A stretch of 64,000 nt of DNA from Flavobacteriales bacterium (GCA_016722445.1 JADKIZ010000008.1:123162-187161); one strand, 5' to 3'; positions 15,636-29,326 are shown, counted from the first letter of the stretch. A program made the numbers and translations. The notes: generated from the letters alone by a model not told the origin.

Positions 15636-18506
15636 ATGAACGAAATACAATACCTGAATGAACACCTCGGCCCAGGAATGGCCGGTAACTTTTTTGTGGT
15701 GTTCAGTTTTATCTCTGCCATTTTCGCAACGGCAACCTACTACTTTGCAACCAAACATGAAGGACCTACTAATCCTTGGCTAAAACCTGCACGGATTGGC
15801 TTCGTGTTACACGGTATCGGTGTGTTCGGTATCATCGGCACCATGCTTTATATCCTTTTCAATCACCTCTACGAATACAAATACGCATGGGATCACTTGA
15901 ACAGTGCAATGCCTATGAAATATGTGTTGAGTTGTATGTGGGAAGGACAAGAAGGTAGTTTTCTCCTTTGGACATTCTGGCATGTTGTGCTGGGATTCCT
16001 TCTTATGCGTTGGTCTAAAACATGGGAGCCTTGGGTCATGACGGTGCTATCACTTGTTCAGGTTTTCTTGCTTCCATGTTGCTCGGTGTCTACTTCGGAG
16101 ATTTTCAATTCGGAAGCAATCCATTCACATTATTGCGTGAGCATATCTCCAATGTCGGTTTGCCATGGACCATGAAGGCCGACTATCTGTCACTCAAACC
16201 ATTTCAGGATGGTAAAGGTCTGAATCCGTTGCTGCAGAATTATTGGATGACGATTCACCCGCCTACACTCTTCCTCGGATTTGCGGCTACAGTCATTCCG
16301 TTTACTTATGCCATTGCTGGTCTTTGGAAAAAGGACTTTACAGGTTGGATGAAACCTGCGATACCATATGCCTTTTTCGGTGTCATGATTTTGGGAACTG
16401 GCATTCTCATGGGTGGAGCATGGGCTTATGAAGCGCTAGGTTTTGGTGGTTTCTGGGCATGGGATCCTGTTGAAAATGCTTCTCTCGTTCCGTGGCTCAT
16501 ACTTGTTGCAGCAGCGCACTTGTTGGTTGTAAATCAGAAAAAAGGTACTTCAGTATTTGCGGCATTGTTGCTCAACATTAGTGCATTTTTGTTGGTGCTG
16601 TATTCAACATTCCTCACACGTAGCGGTGTGCTAGGAGATAGCAGCGTTCACTCTTTTGTCGATAGTGGAATCCTTGCACAATTGCTCGTATATCTTCTAT
16701 TCTTCACAGCATTGAGCACATGGCTCATGGTACCTATCCGCGTTTGGCAATTGGCATATAGTGCGATTTGTCTCATCTTCTTGATCCTTGGTTTGGGCAG
16801 TCTCATGACTGCAGCCGAGGTTCCAGTGGCAGAAGCTGAGAAATTACTTCCAGGAGAAGGCACCATGATTCCCGGATTGTCTTTCTCATTCATTTTGATA
16901 TCACTCATCATGCTCATCATCGGTTACCGCAAAAAATTCATGGTTCGCGGAACGGAAGAGGAAGCATTGTGGAGCAGGGAATTTTGGATGTTCATAGGTT
17001 CGTTGGTGCTCATCCTCTCAGCGCTGCACATTACAGTGGTGACTTCGGTAAACGTCGGAAACATTTTCCTGACACCGTTCGAAGGAATGTTCAGTTCACT
17101 TTATGAATCCACAAATGGGAAACATTCAAACGACTTTCTGAGCACAGCATTCTGCACCCGGTGACAGTGAACGATTTGATGTGTATCACCGGATTCAAGT
17201 TCCGTTGGCATTCATCCTTTTCCTGATCGTCGCCATAGGCCAGTATCTGAAATATAAGAATACAGAATTTGCTGTATTACGCAATAAGATCGCATTCAGT
17301 CTGATCGTTTCAGTGTTGATAACAGGTTTGATGTTGTTTTTCATCGACTTTGAATGGAATGACTTATCGTTGTTACTCCTCGTATGGTCGTGCGTGTTTG
17401 CATTTGTAGCCAATGCGAGATATGCTTGGACGGTGTTGAAAGGAAAATGGGATTTGATGGGCGCAAGTGTAGCACACCTTGGTTTCGCATTGCTCATCAT
17501 CGGTGCCGTAATCAGCACCTGGCAGAGTCATTTTATTTCGAAAAATCAAAGGGGAAATATTTCTGAAATCAGCGATGACTTCAAAAACAATGAAGACCTG
17601 ATGATTTTTATGGGTGATACACTCCCGATGGGCGATTATTTCATCCATTACAAAGAAAAAAATCGCCGTGGTGAAAGGGTATTCTGTACGGTAGAATATT
17701 TCGACAAGAAACCAAAAGATTATCAGGAAGGCGATTACGTGCAAGTATTTGGTCAGCCATTTAGAGCTAGAAAAACCCACACAGCTTCTTCCAATTTTTT
17801 GAAAGATGCCAGCACGGATAGTTTATGGACCCAGGTTACTCCGGCAGAAATCGATGCACACCACGCAGAAGAACTTGCCAATTGGAGTCCGGGAGTTCCA
17901 GGTGATAAACTGTTTACACTTGAACCGAGCATTCTCACCTCACCGAAGGGAAATAGCCGTGAACCGAGCATCAAACATTTTGCAGGAAGTGACCTTTACA
18001 CTTTTGTAAAACACACTGAAATCGAAGAAAAGAAAACGGATGCAGAGGGCTATCTCGAACCGAAGTCGGCAACTGTTGCTGTTGGCACTGAGATCAGACT
18101 TACTGAAGTTGTGTCTATGCGTATTGACAGCCTGGTGAAAATCGATTCAATTCCAGACAATCTCCCGGAGGGAATACAAGGTAAACGCGCATATGCGCAC
18201 ATCACAGACGGCTTGAAAGATGAAGAATTGATCATCCCGATTATTTATCTGAAGGATTCTGTGCCATTCACCTATCCTGTAGAATCGACTACCTTCAAGA
18301 TGCTATTTGCCATGGCCGAAAAGCCGGAAGGTTTGGAGTTGACCGTTCAAAAACACGAGACAGCGGAGCGCGACATGTTGATCATGACTGCCGAAGTATT
18401 TCCACAGATCAACATCCTTTGGATTGGTTGTATCATCATGGTGATAGGCACCACGATGGCCATCCGACATCGCATGCGGCTTTCCAAGGCAAAAGTTACG
18501 GAGTAA
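15636..18506 (+). CDS. ccmF: Cytochrome c haem lyase CcmF (two or more frameshifts)
   Basis: A large polytopic membrane protein that attaches haem to apocytochromes. The three pieces together give about 950 residues, long compared with E. coli CcmF (~650) but usual for Bacteroidota, which carry an extended periplasmic region. MWEGQEGSFLLWTFWH, WMTIHPPTLFLGF and the WWD-type haem motif GFGGFWAWDPVENASLVPW are present. A -1 frameshift near 16062-16072 separates VLSLVQVF from LASMLLGVYFGDF; a second region, about 17105-17165, separates FEGMFSSLYES from LAPGDSERFDVYHRIQ. The C-terminal piece holds a helix pair (ALLIIGAVISTWQSHF), a soluble domain and a last helix (INILWIGCIIMVIGTTMAI). Both breaks are probably sequence errors. 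It closes the operon. Confidence 0.9.
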
Positions 18507-18586
18507 GAAAAGTGTAAAGAATCATCGCGTATCCTGCGGTATGTCATCTGAGTGGCGCCTTATCTTTGGGGAATCAATACCCGGAT

Positions 18587-19240
18587 ATGTACGACTATAA
18601 AGCCAACATTGAAAACTCGCGATACGATTACAACAGAAATATTCTGTTGGAAAGTCATGCTGCTAACAATCCATTTGATCAGTTTGCGCTATGGTTAAAA
18701 GAAGCTGAAGAGGATGGAATTAAGGATTACAATGCGTTTACATTGAGTACGATCGGTCCGGATGGATTTCCGAATTCACGAAGATTATTATTGAGAAAAT
18801 GTGACCGTTCAGGTTTTACATTTTTCACCAACTACACCAGCGCTAAGGGAAATCAGTTGGCATTTAACGACAAAGTCTGTCTCAATTTTTATTGGAATAC
18901 GTTGGAGCGTCAGATTCGCGTCTATGGTATTGCGAAAAAAGTGAGTGAGCAGGAAAGCGACGAATACTTTGCACCCCGCCCGCGTGAAAGCCAGATTGCA
19001 GCTTGGGCATCCATCCAAAGTGCTGAAATGCGTTCGCGCGAAGAACTCGAGGAGAACGTAACAAAGTACACCAATGAATTTGCCGGCAAACCTGTTCCGC
19101 GTCCACCACATTGGGGAGGTTATCAGGTGGTTCCTCATTATTTCGAATTCTGGCAAGGCAGACCAAGCAGACTTCACGATCGACTCATCTATAAAGTTGA
19201 CGCGGATTTTGAATGGTATATTCAGAGGATTGCGCCTTGA
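18587..19240 (+). CDS. pdxH: Pyridoxamine/pyridoxine 5'-phosphate oxidase PdxH
   Basis: An FMN-dependent enzyme that makes pyridoxal 5'-phosphate. At 217 residues it matches the family length. Typical blocks are NAFTLSTIGPDGFPNSR, LLLRKCDRSGFTFFTNY, QIRVYGIAKKVSEQES, APRPRESQIAAWAS, PHWGGYQVVPHYFEFWQG and the C-terminal RLHDRLIY. I chose the ATG at 18587 (MYDYKANI). The TTG at 18566 would add seven residues, but it lies inside a -7-like box TATCTTTG (18561-18568), so it is unlikely to be translated. It is probably transcribed separately from the ccm operon. Confidence 0.93.
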   Translation: MYDYKANIENSRYDYNRNILLESHAANNPFDQFALWLKEAEEDGIKDYNAFTLSTIGPDGFPNSRRLLLRKCDRSGFTFFTNYTSAKGNQLAFNDKVCLNFYWNTLERQIRVYGIAKKVSEQESDEYFAPRPRESQIAAWASIQSAEMRSREELEENVTKYTNEFAGKPVPRPPHWGGYQVVPHYFEFWQGRPSRLHDRLIYKVDADFEWYIQRIAP

Positions 19241-19258
19241 GAATTATGCGAAAGAATT

Positions 19259-19418
19259 GCGAATTTTGAATTATGAATTTGAATTATGAATTATGAATTA
19301 TGAATTATAATTTCACAAACGTCATTAGCAGGGCATTCATAAGTCCTTTATTCAAGAATTGGTGTCGAATAGAGAATGGTACCCCTAGCGCAATCTTAAA
19401 TCTTAAATCTTGAATATT
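19259..19418. repeat. GAATTAT and TCTTAAA short-repeat patches
   Basis: About six copies of GAATTAT with small variations (19259-19310) and four copies of AATCTTAA-like units (19390-19417) fill the space between convergent genes. These are the same two repeat types as at 4756-4797 and 7240-7272. Confidence 0.7.
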
Positions 19419-19422
19419 AAAC

Positions 19423-20429
19423 CTAATTCTTCCTTTTCACAACTCTTTTCGTTGTCATCCCAGGCCCTTCGCCGAAAGTGAAGAAGTAAATACCGTTGCT
19501 CCATGAAGCAATGTCTATGGCGCTATTTCCATAGGTCAGATTTTTATCTAGCATCAGTTTGCCTGATTCGTCAATCACTTGTAGTCTGATGTTTTTATGA
19601 AGTGGCTGGTAGGTGTATACATATTCATTGGCAATGGTAGGGAATACGTTAAACGCAGGTTGTTCCTGACTTTCATCAATAGAAACAATACCTGTATCAA
19701 AGTGATACACCGTACTGTCTGCTGGTTCACCAAGAAGGATATCCTCCAGACCGGGCATTTCAAACAAGTTGACAGAACCCATAATTGGATCATTTGGTTT
19801 TCTCCTCTCAGATTCCAGGAATCAGTATAAGTCTGTGTCGCAATATCGAAATCACGTATGAAGAACATGAGTGGTGAACCCCATTGATCATGGATCAAAG
19901 TACCATCATCTACCGTGTGAGGACCATAACGAAATTCGATGTCATTCGTTCCTTCATATACCCAAACCTGAAAATTGCGAAACAGTGAGTATTCGCCGGT
20001 GAGATCAAATTCATTGAAGAAGCCAACATTCTGCCACTCTATTTTACAAATGCGGTTGCCGGGGATTCCTTCGGTAGTGTACACAATAAAACTGACCAAT
20101 GAATCGGTATCGGCATTCATGACATCAGCAAAATATGGACTGAGCGCATTGACAGTGTCTGCGCCTGCACCAAAGGCAAGTTGACAACCGGGATCAATGA
20201 CCGCAATATCTGTTGCAGTTCTGCCCATAATATCGAATTCGAAACCGATAGGAACAAGCCAATAACCCAAGGAAGGATCATCCCAAAGTGGATCTTCAGG
20301 CGTGATCGAAACTGCTTCACTCAGTGGTGTGTAAGGTTCTTGAAATGTCGAAAGGGCATAAGGAAATTCCTGTGCGTAGTTTGAAAGGTTCAACATCAAT
20401 GCGATTGTGGCAAGTAGTATGTGTTTCAT
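19423..20429 (-). CDS. T9SS-like secreted protein, one frameshift
   Basis: Rebuilt from two frames, this is a ~335-residue secreted protein. MKHILLATIALMLNLSNYAQ is a signal peptide. The middle (GRTATDIAVIDPGCQLAFG, EWQNVGFFNEFD, VWVYEGTNDIEFRYGPHTV) resembles the beta-sandwich 'PEP-CTERM/T9SS associated' domains that often precede sorting domains; I do not recognise a function. The frame breaks near 19785-19800: SWNLRGE joins KPNDPIMGSVNLFEMPG after a one-base correction. The end (FNVFPTIANEYVYTY ... GIYFFTFGEG..TTKRVVKR) is a type A sorting domain with a slightly unusual VFPTI in place of the YPNP motif. Confidence 0.72.
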
Positions 20430-20676
20430 GGAGTGGTCAATATTTTACGAATGTATTTTGTAAAGTCGTAATATGACGACCATTAAACACGATTTGTTAC
20501 CGCTGGTCGAAAAAAATCTTCCCTATTCCTAAAGGTGGGCTTTTTGGAATAGACAAACTTTGTTCTTTATGCTGTCCATCATCAGAAAACATGCACAGTC
20601 TTGCGGGAATGTACAACAATACCGGAAGAAATCTTAACTGGATTCTACCGTGTTAATGTTTAATGAAAATCATCTT

Positions 20677-23600
20677 CTACTTAACAACAACCAATCTTTC
20701 CCGTATGATGTGTTCACCAGAAATACATTCTACGATATAAACATTGGATGCAAGCGGTTGATCAAACAATATGGAGGTATGAAGTGATCCTTCGATGGCA
20801 AAGGAGTGATCATAAACAATCCTTCCGCTTTGATCCAGGATACGAATGATGACCTGATTGTCATTCACTTGATCCATGAATACATTCAGCATATCGCCAT
20901 GCATCGGATTCGGATAAAAATCAAAAATAATCGGATCAACACTGCAATTGTCCATTGCCCGATTCATTTCGTCTTCTTCAGTCAATGATGCCGCAACTCC
21001 TGAAACACGTATTGTACGTGCTGGACCATAGACACCAGTGCCGTATGAATAATTGGGTCGAACACGAACGCTATAGTTCTTCGTTGAAGTTCCAGATGGT
21101 AAAACACCAAGTGGCAAGTATGGCGTGCTCGTAGACGTGGTATATTCAATGGTAGGAGGGATCGTTGTATTGTCGACACAACTCACGACCTGTGTAAACT
21201 CAAATGTATAGTTGATAGCGCTGCAAGCGGCGGTATTTCCTGTAAGTGGAGTAGCGATAAGATAGTTCGTTCGTGAAATGACCGCAGGACATTGCATGGA
21301 AGGTTTTACTTCCAAAGAGGGTTGTGCTGAAATCACAACTCCAGTACAATTGGAAGATGAAGTATTGCCCAACACTAAAATATTGTCAGTGATTCCTGCA
21401 CCATTGACCAGACTGTAATTGACATCCACGCGTACCTGATATATGCCTCCATGTCTGAGGTTTAATGCTGGTGCACTCAACACTTGGAAACCATTATAAG
21501 ATGTGTTGCTCGTTGTTGCAAATGGGAATGCTGCATTTCCACCAGTACCCGTGAAATTGAAAACATATGACGACGCTCCGCGGTAAATGGCCTTGTAATT
21601 CCAGCAGAGCGAAAATCCTGCTCCAGGAATTGGATTGGCACAACCACTTGGCATCAAATGTTGCACACACAACTGATATGCACCACCTGTGGCATTAGAA
21701 GCGGCTCCTACAGAAACATAGTAGGTCGTTCCAATGGTCAAGTTTCCAATGGTCAATCTTTCTATATCATTCAAACCTGATGCTGCATTTTCTGAATCAA
21801 TCAGATTGTAGATTGTTCCTGTTTTGGTGTAAAGAGCAATGGCATCATCCATGGTCGAACTGGACATGAGAATGGTCGCTGCTGTTGACTGAGCAACGAA
21901 TTTATACCACAAATCGGGACCAGAGAAAATGGACTCAGGTGAATCAGAGGCTCCAGCTGCATTTCCGTTGATGATATAACAATTCGGATAGACCACATTG
22001 CTGCTATATTGGATAGTGCTCGCAGCAACCGCATTGTCATTGGCTTGAGCTGTGCATCCTTCATCTACTTGACCATTGCAATTGTTGTCGATGCTGTTGC
22101 CACAAATTTCAAGTGCTCCTGGGTACACTGTTATGTTAGCGTCATTGCAGTCTGCGGCATACAAAGCTCCTCCATGAATGGCCGCATGATATGGAATGGT
22201 CTGAACTGGCCAACTTGACGAGTTACAGTTGATACCTCCGGAACAGCCGCTTTGGAAAATGAATGATCCAACTCCGTCACCATCCAGATCTGCCCACCAT
22301 TCAGTGGCAGGATTTATTTCAGCATTGGTGTCACAACAATCTGCATTGTCCGCGACATAGCCCACCGGTGCCGATACGGCAATTGTCGATACAGCCACAT
22401 TCCCGTAAGTGTCGCCGTCGGAATCCTGATACCAGGTTTGGGTCGAGCCTGTATTGAAAGTGACACTGATGGTGTGAGCTGTTGTTACATTGCTAAACGT
22501 ATATGTTGAAATTGCACCTTGCGAAACTCCGTCGACTAACACATCTTGTACGGTATATCCGCCATCCGGTGTGATAGTATAAGTCTGATTTGTTCCACAG
22601 TTCACCGCAGTTGTTCCATTGGGAGAAATACTTCCATTCGAACCTGCACTTGCAGTGATGTCGTTGGTGATCAATGTAAATGTTGCACCAATGGTGTGGG
22701 TAGTGGTTACATTGCTAAAGGTGTAAGTGCCACTACTCACCGCAGTTGGATTGTTCACTCCATCAATGAGGACGGTTGCTATTTGATAACATGCATTCGG
22801 TGTAATGGTATAAGATTGATTGGCGCCACAGTTTACCGCAGTTGTTCCATTGGGAGAAATACTTCCATTCGAACCTGCACTTGCCGTGATGTTGTTGGTG
22901 ATCAATGTAAATGTTGCGCCAATGGTATGGGTAGTGGTTACATTGCTAAAGGTGTAAGTGCCACTACTCACTGCAGTTGGATTGTTCACGGGACGGTTGC
23001 TGCGGGGCCTTACCAGTTGTTCCATTGGGAGAAATACCCCGCACCTGCCTGCGGGGATCAATGTAAATGTGCGCCAAGTGGGTAGTGGTTACATGCTAAA
23101 GGTGTAAGCCACACCACCGCAGTTGGATTGTTCACTCCATCAATGAGGACGGTTGCTATTTGATAACATGCATTCGGTGTAATGGTATAAGATTGATTGG
23201 CGCCACAGTTTACAGCAGTTGTTCCATTGGGTGAAATACTTCCATTCGCACCTGCACTTGCCGTGATGGAATAGGAGGGAAGAGTCACCGTTTTGGTTCC
23301 TGTCTTCGGACAACTTCCCGTCACGGATGCCGTAACAGTATAAGTTGTGGTTGCGGACGGACTTGCAACAACAGTGGTCCCAGTTGTCTGATTTAATCCT
23401 GATGAAGGCGTCCAGGAATAAGTCGTCGATGAAGTCGCCAACGAGAATCTTACATTGTTTCTGGAGTTGTAACTATAGGTTGGCGATCCAGAATAATTTT
23501 CGACTGCAGTTGCTGTAGCATTGTCAACACGATAAAACAATGTACTCACATTGGTTGTTGCTCCGTATCGCGCGGTATTTCCCGATGAACCAGTATTGTT

Positions 23601-26600
23601 GTTAGAGAAACTGATGTCGACAAGAATATTGCTCACACCATCCCACGTATAATTGGTGTTGAAGGTGATGGTATTCCATCCTACTCCTGTCAAGGTATAA
23701 TTCGCAGAGTTTCTAACTGTCGTCCAACCTGTATTCACGAAAGTGCTGAGGGTGTTCAATGTTGTATTCTGCATTTTGACGATCAGATTCTGCAACACAT
23801 ATGCAGTGGATGCATTAGGCATATTGACAGCAAAACCAGAAATCACTGCTCCTGTGGTCAATCCAAGTGAGTTGAGTTCAGCGACCGTAAAGAGCATCAT
23901 CTGTTTGCTTCCTCCATAAAAATTCTGTAAAGGATTTGGCCCGAGGGTTGAACCTGTGACATTACCAGCAGTGACCAACGTACCCGTTCCCAGTTCTACG
24001 TATGCAGGAATTGCGCCACCACTTGCAACGAGGCTTACTGATCCTCCGGTGCAGAATTCGGAATTGGAAGGTGTACTCGCAATGCTCACATTCGTGATGT
24101 TCGAAGGCACAACTGTTATTGTCACAGTGGATGTGGCAGTACTTCCAGATATGGTATGCGTTGCCGTCAATGTGTATGTGGTGGTCACTGTCGGCGATGC
24201 CGTGGGATTGCTCACTATTGCGGAGGATAATCCGGTGGAAGGACTCCAAGCATAGGTGAGTAATGGATCATTGGTACCCCCTATGGTTACGCTTGATCCT
24301 GCGCAAATCGAAGTTGAAGTACCAGCGATTGCATAAGCTGCATTCTTAACAATGGTAAATTGTTTGTTGAAGCTGCTCACATTAGATCCTGCCAATGTGA
24401 TCACTCCGTTGGTTCCGGATGTCGCTGCTGTTGCATTCTGAATGCCGCTCCCCAGCTTGTATTGAGGTAATCACCAGTGCCTCTTGAGAACAGCCTGAAT
24501 CTTCCGGGTTGAGCAGCTTCGGGTGCTGTGATGTTGCCGAAACCGGTGGCAACAATATTATTCAGTGCAGTGAAGGAACTGTTGTTTCCGTAATTATTGA
24601 TGATCCAATATTTCGCAGCAGCATTGTTATATACATTTCCTGTTGGAACAGAATCAGGTTGTACGTTCAATCTTGTCACACAAATTTCTCCATCAGGCAA
24701 TGTTCCGGCTCCAAAAGTTAGATCCAGACCAGCAGTTGCAAATGATTTCAGCCCACTTGTGGTAATGGTTTGTCGTTGACTAGTACCTTTTCCAACAGGA
24801 GCAGTGGAAGTCACATGAGTGCTAGTTCCTAGCATGGTGGCGTGTGCAACGCCAACCCGGTCATAGAGGTAGCCCACAGTTTCATTGCATTGGTAGTATG
24901 CTTTCAGATTGGCATCAACTGTTGTATTGTTTTTCGTCAGGTGCATCAATTCCCTGATTTCATTTTGAGAAAGCGATCGGTTGTAAATGCACACTTCATC
25001 GATCATCCCATTCATGGTTCTCGATGTGTTGTTGCGATCATTTCCAATATAGAAATCACCATTGAAGTTGACCGAAGCGTTGGCTGCATTGTTCACATAT
25101 GGTACACCATTCACATAAATGGTCGCATTGGTTGCTGTAGTCACCAATGCAACATGAACCCATTGTCCCATTGGAATGATTGGTCCTCCGACATAGTTGT
25201 ATGTGGCAGCGCTATTGTCAAAATGATAACCTATTTGATTACCACCCCAGAAATTGAGTCCACATGCACCTCCACTTTCCGTGAACACGATTCCAGCACC
25301 ACTTGATTGAACGTTTTCAATCTTTATCCATGCACTGAAGGTCAGTATTGGTTGTCCCCAGTGGAATAGGAGGGGCAACTGCATAGTTGCTTGTTCCGAG
25401 CACTCTTATCGCATTTCCTGGAATTGTGTCTGTATTACAAGGTACAATGGCAGAAAAAGTTGCACTGATGGTATGTGATGCACTCACATTCGAGAAGGTG
25501 TATGATGAAACTGCTCCAACGGATACTCCATCCACCACCACATTCGAAATTTGATTGCAGAAGTTTGGTGTGATGGTATAGGTTTGATTGGATCCACAGG
25601 TCACTGTCGATGCTCCCAAAGGACTGATGAGTCCATTCGCACCTGTACTTGATGTGATGGTATAGTTTGGTGAAAAAGTAACACTGATGGTGTGATTCGA
25701 CACAACATTGTTGAATGTGTATGTCGATACCGTCCCAACTGATACACCGTCGACCAATACACCCGCAATTTGATAACATGCATTTGGTGTAATGGTGAAT
25801 GTCTGATTGGATCCATTTGCTACGGATACAGCACCAGATGGCGAGATTGTTCCATTTGATCCAGCTGTTGCAGTGATGGTGAAATTCGCGGGTATGGTAC
25901 TTTTCGAGATGGTGAATTGTTTGGTAAATGCGTTGTTACCTGTTCCAGTGAATGTGAGCACACCATTCGCTCCTGAAGTGGCTGAAGATGCACTATCCAG
26001 TAAACTCCAGCTTGGGTAATCGTAGGCTCCAGTATTTCTTCTATACAGTTTAAAAATGTTTGGCGTACTTGCTTCTGGTGCTGTGATATTTCCGAAGCCT
26101 GTCGCAGTGAAATTCACCAATGAAGTGAATGTGCTGTTGGCTCCATAGTTGTTAATGATCCAATATTTTGATGCACCATTGGCTGTGGTAATCCCAATTG
26201 GAAGTGCATCAGGTTGGAGGTTGAGCCTAGTCACACAAACTTCGCCATTGGGTAATGTCCCAGCACCGAATGTGAGATTGATGCCTTCATTCGCAAATGT
26301 TTTCAGTCCATTGGTCGTGATGGTTTGGCGTTCGCTGTTCCCACTTCCGACTTGTGCAGAAGAGGCAAGGTGCGTTGAAGTTCCTATGAGTGTGGCATTT
26401 GCTGTACCAACCCGATCGTATACAATAGTGCCTGTTTCGTTGCATTGATAATATGCTTTCAAATTCGGATCTGTCGTGAGGTGGTTTTTGGTCAGGTGCA
26501 TCAACTCACGGATTTCTGCTTGTGAAAGTGACCGATTGTAAATGCATATTTCATCTATCTTACCAGTCATCGTTCGTGATGTGTTGTTGCGGTCATTGCC

Positions 26601-29317
26601 AATGTTGAATGCACCAGTAAAACTGATAGCAGGATTTGAAACATTGTTCACATAAGGAACACCGTTGACATAAATGGTTGCATTGGTCGCTGTGGTTACC
26701 AAAGCAACATGTACCCATTGATTCATGGGAATGGTTGGTCCACCTGAGTAGTTGTAAGTAGACGATGAACCGTTGAAGTGATATCCGATCTGATTGCTGT
26801 TTCTAAAATTCAATCCTGTGGCGCTGCCGCTGGAGGAGAATATGATACCAGCAAATGAAGGTTGTGTTGACGGTATATTGATCCAAGCGCTGAGCGTAAT
26901 GGTATTGGTTGTTCCCAATGGTACAATAGTACCTTTTGCATAATTGGAAGTACCGTTCATGTTTAATGCATTACCTGGAACAGTATCTGTTGCACATGGT
27001 ATCACCTGAATATATTTCGTAATCGTCTTGGTCGAAATATTACTCAAAGCATCAGTGATGGTGAGTGAAATCGAATAGGTACCGGTAGTTGTATATGTCA
27101 CATTCTGTTGCGCAGCGGATGAGGTTGCAGGTGATCCTCCAGGAAAACTCCATGCATAAGTAACCGGCGTATTCGTAAGTCCAAGCGATCCATCTGCGAA
27201 TTGTACAGTTGGATTTGCGCAGGTAATGGTGGAATCTCCATTCAATACGATTTGCGCACTGTATGCTCTCAGGTTATCAAATGGCGATTCCCAAACTCCT
27301 CTTCCATAACTCGCGTAGCGCAACAAAGATTGATTCGTTCCATTGTCATACATATGAAAAGCCGTAGGGCTTTTTCTCCCTGGTAGGTTAGTGCTATAAT
27401 TCGTCCATGTTATTTGTCCTGCTTTTTATAATACACCGCATTATTGGTTGCAATGAATACAAGCTCTTGTGTGCCGCCAAATTCTTCAGATAAAATTTTT
27501 CTATGATTGACAGCAGGAAGATTGTAAGTAATGTTGGTCCAAGTAGAGCCACTATTCGTTGAGACATAAACACTGGCATTGATAGAAATGTAAACAGTGT
27601 TAGCATTGTTGGCAATAGCGGTCACACTTGCCAAAGATGATGTTGCGGATGGAAGAGTAATAGATGTGAATGTCGGAGTTGCACTTAATGCATTAGATGA
27701 GACATACATTTTCTGGTCATTCGTGATCACATACAGTTTATTCACATCAGCCACACAACTGTGCATAGCCATAATTGGTGCGCCGAAAGTTGAAATCTGT
27801 TCCCAGGTTGGACTCGAATTGGATAAGTTATAAGTGCGGTAAACGTTGTATCTACCGATGAATCCAAGTTCTGGATTCATTCGGTTGAAGGCCACTGCAT
27901 CGATGCTACCAATGGTTGATGGCAAACCATATGTAGATGAACTTCCACCACCAGGCGCTGCAGTTCTGGTGACACCATCCATGTTATAATAATATCCTCC
28001 ATTGGGTAGATAATCATATTCTTTGCGTTCATAATCATCACCACCACCAATGGTCACGAAGGTGCTGCCATCACGGTAAAGTTTGCCATTGTCTTGTGTT
28101 CCAAGGATGATATAATCTCGATGCGTATGACTGCTAGCGCTGGCATTACTGCCGATTTCATAAGCGTACAAACCATTGCTACGCGGATTCCAGTTGTCGC
28201 CATTATCGGTGCTTATCCAAACACCGCCGTCATTCACGGCATAGAGTTGTGTTGGATCATGCGGATTTTGTTTGATTTCGTGAGCATCGGTGTGAATCTC
28301 AGATGCCCAATGATGTAGGAATGTCCACGTTGCACCATCATCGGTTGATCTCCAAGTATTGTGCGATTGATACCAAAGTTTCGATGCATTCAATCGGTCA
28401 ACTGTGATGCAGTTGTTGTAATTGCCTTGTCCACCTCCTGAAGCGATAGCGACATCATAGCCAGTCAGGTTCTGTACATTCTCGGGTTTCTTTACCACGA
28501 AATTAGAACCTCCATCGGTTGACTTATGAATGATCCCGAGTCCACCAATGGCTGCGAAATACACCGCATTGGTATCAGCAGGCGAAACACCGATTCTTGC
28601 TCCAGCCTGAATGTTTCCAACTGATGTCACAATACCACTTGTGATTTGTGTCCATGTGGTTCCGTAGTCCGCAGAGCGATAAAACTTAGCTGAATTTTCA
28701 CGAGTTGCTGCGAATAGCGTGCGCGTTGTGGAACTTGCTTTTTGAACCATATCACAGAACTCGATGTTCGTCGCTGTTTGTGCAGTCCAAGTAGAACCAC
28801 TGTTTGTAGATTTATATATGCCCTTGTTCGTTGCGGCCACAAATACAGCGGAATTCAGCGGATCTTGAATGATCTCCACAACAAGACAATTGGTGAGAGT
28901 TGTTGCACTGAAAGTTAAACCTCCGTTGATCGATTTGTAGACTCCTGATCCATTGCTGTAATAGTTTGGGTCGCCTGTACCCAAATAGATAATCTGATCA
29001 TTCGTATAGTCTACACAAACAGATGCACAGTTGAATGTGAAGGGTTCGGTTCCCGGAGCCACGGTCCAATGTAAACCTTGATCAGCGGTGGTAAACAATC
29101 CACCTTGACTGGTTACCGTGTACATTTTGTTGGGATCAGTGGTATGGAATTTCAGTTGTGTGATTCGACAAGCACCATTGATTTGACCTGATGCCTGATT
29201 GGGGAAATCTGTGAAATTGGCGCTTGCACCTACTGACCAATTCGCAAGTTGAGCGATGAGTTGGTTGGCAGTCATAAGGAATGCAAACCCAAGGAGGAAA
29301 ATTCTGCTGTATTTCAT
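20677..29317 (-). CDS. Giant T9SS surface protein: BNR propeller, PKD, LamG, InlB-like repeats, metal-binding repeat
   Basis: Five consecutive open segments in different frames form one gene of about 2,880 codons. It starts at MKYSRIFLLGFAFLMTA (signal peptide). Domains in order: a sialidase/VPS10-like BNR propeller (~1-640, many SxDxGxTW blocks); a PKD domain (~695-775, VTYAWSFPGG); a LamG-like lectin fold (~777-945, FAGIIFSSS...ATIYVNGVPYVNN); InlB-type B repeats (~1140-1290); a second LamG (~1300-1490); a further PKD/Ig-like part; more InlB-type repeats (77 residues each); a MopE-like metal-binding motif (DSDGDTYGN ... ICGNSIDNNCNGQVDEGC); a PPC-like domain; and a T9SS sorting domain (FDFYPNPMHGD). 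Frames break near 27420 (A-rich), 25345, 24403 and 23050. Function is presumably adhesion or binding; a BNR fold does not prove sialidase activity. Confidence 0.82.
22600..23290. repeat. 231-bp coding tandem repeat with one garbled copy
   Basis: Near-identical ~231-bp units encode the 77-residue InlB-like repeats (GSISPNGTTAVNCG...TYTFSNVTTTHTIGATF). Copies begin near 22608 and 22838 and another near 23215. The copy between about 22985 and 23110 lacks roughly 85 bases in scattered blocks and contains GCGGGG insertions seen in no other copy. Confidence 0.8.
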
Positions 29318-29326
29318 GGCTTGCAT

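Noticed and set aside
22546..24255. Plus-strand frames antisense to the giant repeat protein
   Set aside because: They are Ser/Cys/Val-rich mirror frames of the repeats, with no family match.
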